Below are positions 7,799-14,806 of a DNA stretch of 64,000 bases, piece after piece. Position 1 is the stretch's first letter. Each line of letters starts with the position of its first letter. Position numbers and translations under genes: made by a program. Under the pieces are notes generated by a model that did not search any database, was not told the origin of the DNA, and saw only the letters and a list, made by a program, of their open reading frames with translations. The DNA lies in assembly GCA_001801685.1 (NCBI GenBank), contig MGYJ01000077.1, forward strand, positions 22,546-86,545, in the 5' to 3' direction. The stretch comes from Gammaproteobacteria bacterium RIFCSPHIGHO2_12_FULL_63_22 (GTDB lineage Bacteria; Pseudomonadota; Gammaproteobacteria; Xanthomonadales; Xanthomonadaceae).

Positions 7799-8365
7799 AT
7801 GTCCGCAATAAAACTAAATCCGGATCGAATCGAAGCCGCCCAGGCAGGCGATGCGAAGGCCCTGAATGAAATCCTGGCGTGCTCGCGGCAGGACCTGCGC
7901 CGCTATGCCGAGCACCATTGCGTCGTGAACGATGTCGAGGACGCCGTCCAGGAGACCTTGTTCATGGCGTCGCGCCGCATGGGCGACCTGCGCTCGGTCG
8001 AGAGCTTTACGTCCTGGCTGTTTCGCATCGTGAAGAATGAATGCAATCGCATGCGCCGGGGCTGGCGCATGCTGACGAACCAGGAAATCGGCGAGGAAAT
8101 AGAGCCTGTCGCCACGCCCGAGCCCTTGGCCTGGCGCCTGGACCTGGCTCGCATGATGGCGGCCCTTCCGCCGCAGTACCGCGCGATCCTGCTGCTTCGC
8201 GACGTGGAAGGACTGTCGCTGGAGGAGTTGGGCGAGCGCCTGAACCTCAGCCTGCCCGGCACGAAATCCCGGCTCCATCGCGCCCGGATGCTGGCGCGCG
8301 CGCGGCTGGCTTCGCCCGACGAGAGCCCGGAGTCCGTCCTGCCGGGTTTCGACGACGAGCCATAG
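7799..8365 (+). CDS. RNA polymerase sigma factor, sigma-70 family (ECF-like)
   Basis: A 188-residue sigma factor with only regions 2 and 4, the ECF layout. Region 2 includes DVEDAVQETLFMASRRM and FTSWLFRIVKNECNRMRR; region 4 includes LPPQYRAILLLRDVEGLSLEELGERL and the recognition helix LPGTKSRLHRARMLAR. The ATG at 7799 has GGAG just upstream with short spacing; an upstream frame start at 7763 lacks a ribosome site. No anti-sigma factor with a zinc-binding domain is adjacent; the next gene is a small membrane protein. It is divergent from the TVP38-reductase operon and sits amid three copies of a candidate promoter motif, so control of the arsenic locus is a testable inference. Confidence 0.9.
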   Translation: MSAIKLNPDRIEAAQAGDAKALNEILACSRQDLRRYAEHHCVVNDVEDAVQETLFMASRRMGDLRSVESFTSWLFRIVKNECNRMRRGWRMLTNQEIGEEIEPVATPEPLAWRLDLARMMAALPPQYRAILLLRDVEGLSLEELGERLNLSLPGTKSRLHRARMLARARLASPDESPESVLPGFDDEP

Positions 8366-8379
8366 CGCAACGAAAGCAG

Positions 8380-8392
8380 CGAATCCTTTTCC
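8380..8392 (+). promoter_or_regulatory. Repeated motif CGAATCCTTTTCC upstream of the 8515 gene
   Basis: This 13-base motif, identical to the one before arsM, starts 14 bases after the sigma factor stop codon and points toward the membrane protein gene at 8515. CTATCC follows 19 bases later. It would let the sigma factor drive the gene behind it, separately from its own expression. Confidence 0.5.
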
Positions 8393-8514
8393 GCGATCGG
8401 TTCCTCTATCCGGAAGTCGGGGCAGGAATTTCGGAGGAATGGGAATTCCGCGGCCCCCGGCCCCACTGGCAACATCACGAGGCAGGCAAAAGTTCACCGG
8501 AGGCGGGTGTGGCA

Positions 8515-8925
8515 ATGATGGCTCGACTGTTTGCGACCCTTGCGGTGCTGACGTATGCCGCCGCTGTTCCCGTCATGGAGTTGAACGACACGCATGTGTT
8601 CAACCCCGGATGGCTCTCCCATGCCCGCCTGCATGAAGTCTGGCAACTGTCCACCAACTCGGCCATTGGCCTGGTGGCGCTATGGCAGGTCTGGGTGCGC
8701 AACGATCTTCGCTGGCAATGCTGCCTGACGCTGCTGGTTACGACCGGATTCTTCCTGGCTTACGCATTGCAGGACAGTTATGGCGGTTCGATGATGCATA
8801 CCGACGGCAGCGAGAAAACGATAATGGGCGTCAACATCGGGCTGGTCGGCTTCGGGATTGCCAGCAGCTTGTCGATGCTCGCGTGGGTCCTGGGTCCCCC
8901 AGCGCGTACGTCGAGCCGTCGCTGA
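8515..8925 (+). CDS. Small membrane protein of unknown function
   Basis: A 136-residue protein with four predicted hydrophobic segments (about residues 4-22, 48-60, 70-86 and 102-124). A loop after the first segment carries ELNDTHVFNPGWLSHARLHEVW, in which the His, Asn-Pro and Trp positions look conserved-family-like, but I cannot name the family with confidence. A GGAGG box at 8499-8503 could serve either ATG 8515 or a GTG at 8509. Its stop overlaps the ATG of the AraC regulator gene (TGATG), so the two are coupled. One of three shared promoter motifs precedes it. It is not a recognisable anti-sigma factor. Confidence 0.75.
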   Translation: MMARLFATLAVLTYAAAVPVMELNDTHVFNPGWLSHARLHEVWQLSTNSAIGLVALWQVWVRNDLRWQCCLTLLVTTGFFLAYALQDSYGGSMMHTDGSEKTIMGVNIGLVGFGIASSLSMLAWVLGPPARTSSRR

Positions 8926-9836
8926 TGGCCGAGCAACTGACCACGGACCTGCTGTCGTCGCTGCTTGCACGCATCAGTTTGCGGGGGCATGTCTATGCGC
9001 GGCCAACCGGCTGCGGCGAGTGGCAGATAAATCCGACCGGCCATGCGCGCGCCACCTATCACCTGATTACCAGCGGCACGTGTTGGCTCCACCTGCGGAA
9101 AGGCCAGCCACCAATCGAATTGCGAACCGGGGACCTGGTTTTTTTCCCGAATGACGCGTGGCATGTGATGAGCGCAAGCCCGGAGCTGTCCGGGGAAAGC
9201 ACGCGCCTGCCGGCGCCCGATGGCGGAGAGCAGACGCAACTGGTTTGCGGCCTGTATCGCGCCGATGATCGAGAGCTCGAACGACTGCTGCAGGGACTGC
9301 CGCCGCTGGTGCACATTCGTGCCGATGATGCTGATGGCAGGTTGCGCGAGGTCATTGCTTTCCTCGGCACGGAGGCCGAGCAGGCCCATCCTGGCAGTTC
9401 ATTGATCCTCGACTCGTTGTCCGATGTATTGCTGGCGCTTGTCTTGCGCCACTGCCTTGAGCAAGGCCTGATCAGTCACGGGCTGCTGGCCGCACTGGGC
9501 GACCCGAGGTTGGCTGCGGTGCTGGCGGCTGTGCACGCCGACCCGGGCGCACACTGGGATGTCTCGACATTGGCCAAGCGCGCAGCGCTTTCCAGAAGCA
9601 CGCTCGCCGACCGATTCCAGAAAGTACTGGGCGCGAGCCCGGGCCACTATCTTGCGCAACTTCGGATGCAGGAAGCCACCGTGCAGCTTCGCAATGAAGA
9701 CGCTTCCGTCGCGCAAATCGCTGAGCGGCTTGGCTATGCCACCGAGGCCGCCTTCCGCCGGGCGTTCAAGCGAACCACCGGCCTTACGCCCGGGGAGGTC
9801 CGCCGCCAGCGAACTGCCACCGAAACTCAGGGTTGA
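8925..9836 (+). CDS. AraC-family transcriptional regulator with cupin sensor domain
   Basis: A 303-residue AraC-type regulator. The N-terminal half is a cupin-like ligand domain (YHLITSGTCWLHL, then LRTGDLVFFPNDAWHVM). The C-terminal 100 residues form the double helix-turn-helix, with WDVSTLAKRAALSRSTLADRF as the first and VAQIAERLGYATEAAFRRAFK as the second, followed by the TGLTPGEVR ending. The architecture matches AraC-family AraC_binding_2/cupin_6 regulators that often control short-chain or redox enzymes. Its start overlaps the preceding membrane protein gene by one base. The likely targets are the minus-strand genes just downstream, including the AhpD-like protein at 10589-11152, but no operator could be assigned. 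Confidence 0.9.
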   Translation: MAEQLTTDLLSSLLARISLRGHVYARPTGCGEWQINPTGHARATYHLITSGTCWLHLRKGQPPIELRTGDLVFFPNDAWHVMSASPELSGESTRLPAPDGGEQTQLVCGLYRADDRELERLLQGLPPLVHIRADDADGRLREVIAFLGTEAEQAHPGSSLILDSLSDVLLALVLRHCLEQGLISHGLLAALGDPRLAAVLAAVHADPGAHWDVSTLAKRAALSRSTLADRFQKVLGASPGHYLAQLRMQEATVQLRNEDASVAQIAERLGYATEAAFRRAFKRTTGLTPGEVRRQRTATETQG

Positions 9837-10075
9837 CCGCCGCGCGAGGGGTCTTTTGCTTCCGGAATGTCATTGCAGATCGCGCAATGCTGTCCCCGAC
9901 GCGACTGGAAGAATCTTGAAACAGTAAAGATGGTGGCGGCGACCACCGACCAGAACACGCCCTGCGCGATCGCGTAGCCGATTGACCGGCCGCGCAGAAG
10001 TTGTGCGCCGGTGATGACCAGGAAACCAATACCAGCGACAAGCAGGAAACGACGAATCCAGAAATGGATGCCCAT
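9827..10075 (-). CDS. Small hypothetical membrane protein
   Basis: An 82-residue protein with two likely membrane helices (about residues 7-25 and 32-52) followed by a short polar tail containing CAIC. The start is the ATG at 10075. It is convergent with the AraC regulator gene, overlapping its end by 10 bases. It follows another small membrane protein gene on the same strand with a 27-base gap, so both may be transcribed with the AhpD-like gene further upstream. I do not recognise the family. Confidence 0.65.
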   Translation of the reverse strand: MGIHFWIRRFLLVAGIGFLVITGAQLLRGRSIGYAIAQGVFWSVVAATIFTVSRFFQSRRGQHCAICNDIPEAKDPSRGGQP

Positions 10076-10102
10076 GGGTGTCTTCTTCGTAAAGGGTTGG
10101 AA

Positions 10103-10513
10103 TCAGCGGGAGATGCCGAGCACTTCGCGTTGGCCTTTTAGCCAGCGGTATACCTCGAGGAAGTCGAACATCAGCGAAATGGAGTTGACCACAAGCACCG
10201 CAACCGCAAAATGTCGCGTGCTGCCCGGTGGCAGTGGCTCGCTTCCGAACAGGCTCAGGAACAGGTAAGGCACCAAGGCCAGCCACACGAAATGCGGCAC
10301 CGAGAGCAATCGGGTCAGCCCCCCCTGGATCACCATCATCGGCAGGTTGAAGGCCGCAACGACCGCAAATGCGCCTGCCGTCCAGAAACCGACATCCGTG
10401 TCGAGGAAGGCGAAAGCCGCCATGTTCGTAGCGAGCAGGATGACCATCCACGCCTGCACCCACGCGGGGAGGCCTAGCATCGAGGCCAACAGTCGGTGCA
10501 TGTCGTTTGGCAT
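10103..10513 (-). CDS. Hypothetical polytopic membrane protein
   Basis: A 136-residue protein with four hydrophobic stretches (about residues 15-36, 40-64, 70-92 and 100-122) and a short charged C-terminus (RWLKGQREVLGISR). No catalytic motif is visible. It starts at ATG 10513, 75 bases after the AhpD-like gene, with a GC-rich hairpin in the gap, and is followed by a second small membrane protein. The run of AraC, small membrane proteins and an AhpD-like protein suggests one inducible unit; its purpose is unknown. Confidence 0.7.
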   Translation of the reverse strand: MPNDMHRLLASMLGLPAWVQAWMVILLATNMAAFAFLDTDVGFWTAGAFAVVAAFNLPMMVIQGGLTRLLSVPHFVWLALVPYLFLSLFGSEPLPPGSTRHFAVAVLVVNSISLMFDFLEVYRWLKGQREVLGISR

Positions 10514-10549
10514 TTTCTTTCGCTCCGTTGCAGTGAGGGGATTGAACGG

Positions 10550-10580
10550 CCCGGCCGCCGCGCAAGAAGCGACGGCCGGG
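10550..10580 (-). terminator. GC-rich hairpin between two minus-strand genes
   Basis: CCCGGCCG (10550-10557) and CGGCCGGG (10573-10580) are perfect inverted repeats around a 15-base loop that itself can pair CGC with GCG. There is no T-run on the transcript, so it may only attenuate transcription after the AhpD-like gene. Confidence 0.35.
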
Positions 10581-10588
10581 GCGTTGGC

Positions 10589-11152
10589 TCAGGCCGCGCG
10601 GTCTTCCGCTGGCTGCCAACGGGCGCTTTCAAACGCCGCGTCCAATGGTGTTCCGAGCAGATGGTTGGCGTAGTTGGACAAGGTCTTCTGCGAAATGCCG
10701 ACCAGTACCTCGAGCACCTGTGCGCGATTGAATCCGGCGCCGAAAAACGCCGCCAACTGGTCTTCGGAGATGAATCCACGCTGGTTGACCACCGCGCGGG
10801 TGAAGGTAGCCACCGCATCCAGACGGCTGTTGCCAGTTGGCGTGCCGCTGCGAAGCGCGCTGATCTGGCTGGGTGAAAGCGACTTGCCAGCGAGCACGGA
10901 ATGCGCCGCAACGCAGTAATCGCAACGATTCTCCGTGCTGGTGGAGATGGAGACAGCTTGTTGCTCGGCCGGGCTCAGGCTGGTCTTGCCGAACTGCTCG
11001 GCGAGGCCGAGATAGGTGTGCAGCGCTACCGGCGAGTTGGCGAGGCCCGACAGCAGGTTCGGCACGAAGCCGAAGTTCTTGTTGACGGCCGCGAGCGTTT
11101 CGCGTGCGGCGACGGGTGCGGTTTCGACGGTGGGGAAGGAAAATCCGTTCAT
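10589..11152 (-). CDS. AhpD-like carboxymuconolactone decarboxylase family protein
   Basis: A 187-residue helical protein with the AhpD catalytic core RCDYCVAAHS, that is, the CxxC pair and the following His. It is preceded by the common N-terminal block GFVPNLLSGLANSP. AhpD-type proteins use the cysteine pair for peroxide reduction or other redox roles; decarboxylase activity is not implied by this motif. The ATG at 11152 has GAGG about 10 bases upstream; longer frames upstream are not supported. A paralogue with the same layout lies at 14213-14758 beside a LysR regulator. Its own neighbour regulator is AraC-type. Confidence 0.88.
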   Translation of the reverse strand: MNGFSFPTVETAPVAARETLAAVNKNFGFVPNLLSGLANSPVALHTYLGLAEQFGKTSLSPAEQQAVSISTSTENRCDYCVAAHSVLAGKSLSPSQISALRSGTPTGNSRLDAVATFTRAVVNQRGFISEDQLAAFFGAGFNRAQVLEVLVGISQKTLSNYANHLLGTPLDAAFESARWQPAEDRAA

Positions 11153-11427
11153 GGCGGGTGCCTCGTTGGGGTGGGGTTGGGTGGGCACCGGTACTGCTTG
11201 CCCTGTGGCAAAGAGTGAGCCGAAGGCAAGCGGCGAAAAATTGCCGTACGTCCGGCAGTCGTGTCTGAAAGAACGATCCTTGCCGGAGCCAGTGCCAGCG
11301 TCGGCGCCGCGGGCGCCAGTGCATTTGCCGGGCATCGGACGGGCAGGCATGACTTCGCGACGATCAGGCATTGTTCGAGCTGCCTGTCGGCTCCACGCTT
11401 TTGGGCAACCTCGAATGGACCGACCTG

Positions 11428-11766
11428 ATGAGCAGCCCCATCGATCTTCTTGCCCAGCAGTTCGATACTTTCCTTCGTGCCAATGGCCGCTTCGTGCTGG
11501 TGGACTTCTGGGCGCCCTGGTGCGGCCCCTGCAATTCGCTCGCGCCTCGCCTCGCTGCGCTGGCACAGGAATTTTCCGGGCGGTTGTCGGTGGCCAAGGT
11601 CAACGTGGATCAGTCACCCGACCTGGCGCGGCGTTTCGGGATTCGAGGCATCCCCGCCCTGTTGTTGTTCAAGGACGGAAAATTGGTTGACCAGCGCGTA
11701 GGCGCCCAGAACGGTGATCGCCTGGCAGAATGGATCGGCAGCGTGCTCGCACGTGAAACATCATGA
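11428..11766 (+). CDS. Thioredoxin-family protein
   Basis: A 112-residue thioredoxin-fold protein with the active site WCGPC in VLVDFWAPWCGPC, the cis-proline loop GIRGIPALLLF and KDGKLVDQRVGA near the end. The length is that of ordinary thioredoxin and there is no signal peptide, so it is cytoplasmic. I placed the start at ATG 11428; a TTG at 11371 in frame would add 19 residues, and neither has a strong ribosome site. The stop overlaps the ATG of the patatin lipoprotein gene by 4 bases. It probably reduces disulfides in partner enzymes, perhaps the nearby AhpD-like proteins, which is inference. Confidence 0.88.
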   Translation: MSSPIDLLAQQFDTFLRANGRFVLVDFWAPWCGPCNSLAPRLAALAQEFSGRLSVAKVNVDQSPDLARRFGIRGIPALLLFKDGKLVDQRVGAQNGDRLAEWIGSVLARETS

Positions 11767-13130
11767 AGCTGCTGCACGCCTTGTCATTGGTGTTCGCCGC
11801 TACGCTCAGTGGCTGCGCACATCGCGTCTGGAACCTGCCGATAACGGGCGCCGATCCCGTTGCGCGCTACGACTTCAGCCATCGTTTGCCCGAAAACTCT
11901 GAAGAAATCTTCGTGGTGCTGGCGTTTTCGGGCGGGGGCACGCGCGCCGCCGCCTTCAACTACGGCGTACTCGAGGCGCTCCGGCACACGACTGTCCGCC
12001 TGGAGGGAAAGGGGCGCCGCTTGCTCGACGAGGTGGATGTAATCACTTCAGTATCGGGGGGCAGTTACACCGCTGCCTACTATGGCTTGTTCGGCGACCG
12101 GATATTCACGGATTTCGAGCGGGACTTCCTCTACCACGACTGGCAGGGTGAATTGCTGCGGCTGGCTCTCCAGCCCGGCGGAGCCGCCGCCATCGGTTCG
12201 GGTGATTTCAACCGCAGCGACCTGGTGGCTGTCCATCTTGATCGGACCCTCTTCGAGCACAAGACCTTCATGGACCTGTCGCGCGAGGGGCGGCCCTTCA
12301 TCATCATCAACGCCAGCGACTTGAACAACGCAACCACGTTTTCCTTCATCCAGCAGCAGTTCGATTTCCTGTGTTCCGACCTGTCGACCTATCCGGTTGC
12401 CAACGCGGTGATGGCGTCGTCGGCGTTGCCCGGCCCATTCGCAACGATGGCGCTCCGGAACTATCCCGATTGCCCCGAGCGGCACGCCCCGTGGGTTGCG
12501 GAAGCCCTCGCCAGGGACGACGTGCTCGATCGCCGCCGGGTCGTGGCATTGGCGATGGAGCGCTATTCCCAACCTGCGCGCATGCCTGTGCTGCGGCTGG
12601 TGGATGGCGGAGTCACCGACAATCTCGGCGTGCGAGGTTCGATGATGAGCCCGGTCGCGCACTACGGAAACGTTCCGGACATGGCTGGGGCATTCACCCC
12701 GGAGAAACTCAGGCGCGTGCGCCGCGTGCTGGTGATCGTCGCGAACGCCGAGACGTATCGCGAAACAAGCTGGTCCCTGTCCGGGCGCGAGCCGCGCTTG
12801 CGGGGGACCCTGCAGTCGTCGTTCGATGCGGCGCTGGGGATACTCAATACCGAAACCATCTCGCTGGCCAAGCAGGGCTTCGAGATGTGGGAGAGCCACG
12901 TCAACGCGTCGCGTTCGCCGGACGAGTCGAAGGTCAGCGTCGACTTTGCAGTGCTTACCTTCAACCAGATCAGCGATCCGGGAACACGGGCCCGATTCAA
13001 TGCCATGCCCACAACGTTCCGATTGAACCCCAGCCAGGTGGACGAACTGGTCAGTCAGTCACGGGTGTTGCTCGAATCGTCGCCGGCGTTCAACCGCTTT
13101 TTGAAGCGGGTCGACGAGCCATCGCCCTGA
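11763..13130 (+). CDS. Patatin-like phospholipase lipoprotein
   Basis: A 455-residue patatin-family hydrolase. The N-terminus is a lipoprotein signal with lipobox LSGC (Cys19), so it should be anchored to a membrane facing the periplasm. The oxyanion motif is GGGTRAAAF, the nucleophile elbow is SVSGGS (G-x-S-x-G type) and the catalytic dyad Asp lies in VDGGVTDNLG. The long middle region holds an inserted segment common in this bacterial subfamily. It starts in an ATGA overlap with the thioredoxin gene. The reaction is presumably acyl-ester cleavage of a phospholipid; no substrate is indicated. It is not of the secreted ExoU type. Confidence 0.9.
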   Translation: MKLLHALSLVFAATLSGCAHRVWNLPITGADPVARYDFSHRLPENSEEIFVVLAFSGGGTRAAAFNYGVLEALRHTTVRLEGKGRRLLDEVDVITSVSGGSYTAAYYGLFGDRIFTDFERDFLYHDWQGELLRLALQPGGAAAIGSGDFNRSDLVAVHLDRTLFEHKTFMDLSREGRPFIIINASDLNNATTFSFIQQQFDFLCSDLSTYPVANAVMASSALPGPFATMALRNYPDCPERHAPWVAEALARDDVLDRRRVVALAMERYSQPARMPVLRLVDGGVTDNLGVRGSMMSPVAHYGNVPDMAGAFTPEKLRRVRRVLVIVANAETYRETSWSLSGREPRLRGTLQSSFDAALGILNTETISLAKQGFEMWESHVNASRSPDESKVSVDFAVLTFNQISDPGTRARFNAMPTTFRLNPSQVDELVSQSRVLLESSPAFNRFLKRVDEPSP

Positions 13131-13187
13131 AAGGCGAAAGAAGGCGGCTCGAGATGCAGGTCGGCCGCCCGGTTCGGAATCCTCCGG

Positions 13188-14087
13188 TCACTGCAGCGCC
13201 TTGTTCGACCGAAGTTGCTCCACGGCCAGGTCGACGAAGCTGCGGACTTTGGCAGAGCCGTGGCGGCCTTCGCGGTGGACCACGTGGACCGGCAACGACG
13301 GTTCCTCGTAAGTCCTGAGCACGGCCTTCAGCGTGCCGGCGGCAAGTTCGTTCGCCACTTGGTATGAAATCAGCCGAGTCAGGCCGAATCCACTCTTGGC
13401 CGCCTCCAGCGCACCGTCATTGGTATTCACCACGATTCGTGGGCTGAACCGGACGCCAATCTTGGCCTTGCCCTTCCTGAAGGTCCACTCCGAATCAGCG
13501 CTGATTGACGCAGCCGCGACGATGGTGTGCTTCGCGACGTCTGCGGGCGTCTTCGGGGTGCCATGCTGCTTCAGGTAGGCAGGCGATGCGCAGACGACGC
13601 GGCGCACCGTGCCGACGCGAATGGCACGCAGCGAAGAGTCCGGCAATGAACCGATGCGGATGCCGACATCAAGCCCCTCGTCGAGCAGGTTGACGACGCG
13701 ATCGACGAACAGCGCCGATGTCGTCATTTGCCGGAAGGTCGCGAGGTAGGCCGTAATGACCGGCATCACATAGGTCTTCCCGAACAATACCGGCGCCGTG
13801 ACCGCAAGATGTCCGCGTGGCGTGGCATTGATGCCCGCGGCCGCTTCGTCGGCCTCGTCCGCCTCTAGCAGGATCCGACGCGCATCTTCCAGATAGCGGG
13901 CGCCGGCATCGGTGATCCGCACCAGGCGAGTGGTCCGCGTCAGCAGCCGCACGCCCAGGCGCTCCTCCAGGAAAGCGATCGCCCGGGTGACTGCCGGAGG
14001 AGACATGCGCAGTCGCCTCGCGGCGGCTGCGAAACCCTCTTCTTCGGCAACGGCGACGAAGACGGCCATCAGATGGAACCTGTCCAT
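13188..14087 (-). CDS. LysR-family transcriptional regulator
   Basis: A 299-residue LysR regulator. Residues 1-60 are the winged helix-turn-helix (FVAVAEEEGFAAAARRLRMSPPAVTRAI); the rest is the periplasmic-binding-protein-like effector domain (LAVTAPVLFGKTYVMPVI, then VGIRIGSLPDSSLRA). It is divergent from the AhpD-like gene at 14213, with 125 bases between. That gap holds two perfect TCCA-N5-TGGA palindromes fitting LysR binding sites. It most likely controls its own gene and the plus-strand genes that follow. The inducer is unknown. Confidence 0.93.
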   Translation of the reverse strand: MDRFHLMAVFVAVAEEEGFAAAARRLRMSPPAVTRAIAFLEERLGVRLLTRTTRLVRITDAGARYLEDARRILLEADEADEAAAGINATPRGHLAVTAPVLFGKTYVMPVITAYLATFRQMTTSALFVDRVVNLLDEGLDVGIRIGSLPDSSLRAIRVGTVRRVVCASPAYLKQHGTPKTPADVAKHTIVAAASISADSEWTFRKGKAKIGVRFSPRIVVNTNDGALEAAKSGFGLTRLISYQVANELAAGTLKAVLRTYEEPSLPVHVVHREGRHGSAKVRSFVDLAVEQLRSNKALQ

Positions 14088-14092
14088 TGGCT

Positions 14093-14129
14093 ATTCCAAT
14101 AAGTGGAATTATCTTTTCCATTATATGGA
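14093..14129. promoter_or_regulatory. Tandem LysR-type operator palindromes
   Basis: ATTCCA-ATAAG-TGGAAT (14093-14109) is a perfect 6-base inverted repeat with a 5-base spacer. A second copy of the core, TCCA-TTATA-TGGA, lies at 14117-14129, starting 22 bases after the first core. Both fit the LysR T-N11-A pattern and stand between the lysR start (14087) and the divergent gene. A TGGATGGAAT at 14141-14150 may be a third half site. Confidence 0.65.
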
Positions 14130-14212
14130 TATTCTTCATTTGGATGGAATATGAAAAAGTGGCCTACGTCGAAACTTCAGCGACGAATCCACTCAATCAC
14201 AGGAACAACTTC

Positions 14213-14758
14213 ATGGCACGCATCAACCTGGTAACCGACGGCTCCGCCAATCCCGAACAGAAGGCGCTCTTCGACGCCATCCACGCGCAGTTGGGCATGG
14301 TGCCGAATTTCCTCAAGGCATTCGCCAACTCGCCGGCGGCCCTGAAGGCCTTTCTCGGACTGCACGGCATTGCCAACGACGGTTCGCTCGATCCGCAGAC
14401 CCGCGAGCGCATCGCCCTCGCGCTCGCCCAGCAGAACACCTGCGAGTATTGCCTGTCGGCGCACACGGCGATTGGCCGCAAGGCCGGCCTGGATGGCGCC
14501 GAGATGGACGCCAACCGCAGCGGTACCAGCCATGACGAAAAGGCCGCGGTCGCCGTACGATTTGCGCGCTCGCTGGTGACCCACATGGGAGAAATCACCA
14601 CGGGCGAACTGGTGGAAATGCGCGACGCCGGCTACAGCGAATCCGATATCGTCGAGGTCATCACCCACGTCGGCATGAACATCCTGACCAACCTGCTGGG
14701 CAAGGCCGGACGCATCGACATCGACTTTCCAAAGGTCGAACTGAAGATCGCTGCCTGA
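14213..14758 (+). CDS. AhpD-like carboxymuconolactone decarboxylase family protein
   Basis: A 181-residue AhpD-like protein with the redox motif TCEYCLSAHT and the N-terminal block MVPNFLKAFANSP. It is a paralogue of 10589-11152 (shared VPN-L-ANSP and CxYCxxAH segments). The ATG at 14213 follows AGGAAC; a frame extending upstream to 14087 runs through the LysR operator and is rejected. It is the first gene of the LysR-linked plus-strand group. A 13-base-pair hairpin follows it before the next gene, which may reduce readthrough. It is probably a hydroperoxide or redox-active protein; the substrate is unknown. Confidence 0.9.
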   Translation: MARINLVTDGSANPEQKALFDAIHAQLGMVPNFLKAFANSPAALKAFLGLHGIANDGSLDPQTRERIALALAQQNTCEYCLSAHTAIGRKAGLDGAEMDANRSGTSHDEKAAVAVRFARSLVTHMGEITTGELVEMRDAGYSESDIVEVITHVGMNILTNLLGKAGRIDIDFPKVELKIAA

Positions 14759-14767
14759 TTTCGCCTC

Positions 14768-14796
14768 CTGCTGCCGGGGCCGAGCCCCGGCAGCAG
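14768..14796 (+). terminator. Hairpin after the AhpD-like gene
   Basis: CTGCTGCCGGGGC (14768-14780) pairs perfectly with 14784-14796 across a 3-base loop. It is not followed by a T-run, so it is more likely an attenuator or mRNA-stabilising hairpin than a full intrinsic terminator. Confidence 0.45.
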
Positions 14797-14806
14797 CAGA
14801 CTCGAC

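Noticed and set aside
11242..11257. Inverted repeat TGCCG-N6-CGGCA as an AraC operator in the gap before the thioredoxin gene
   Set aside because: The arms are only 5 bases in GC-rich DNA, so chance is likely; the gap otherwise shows no clear signal.
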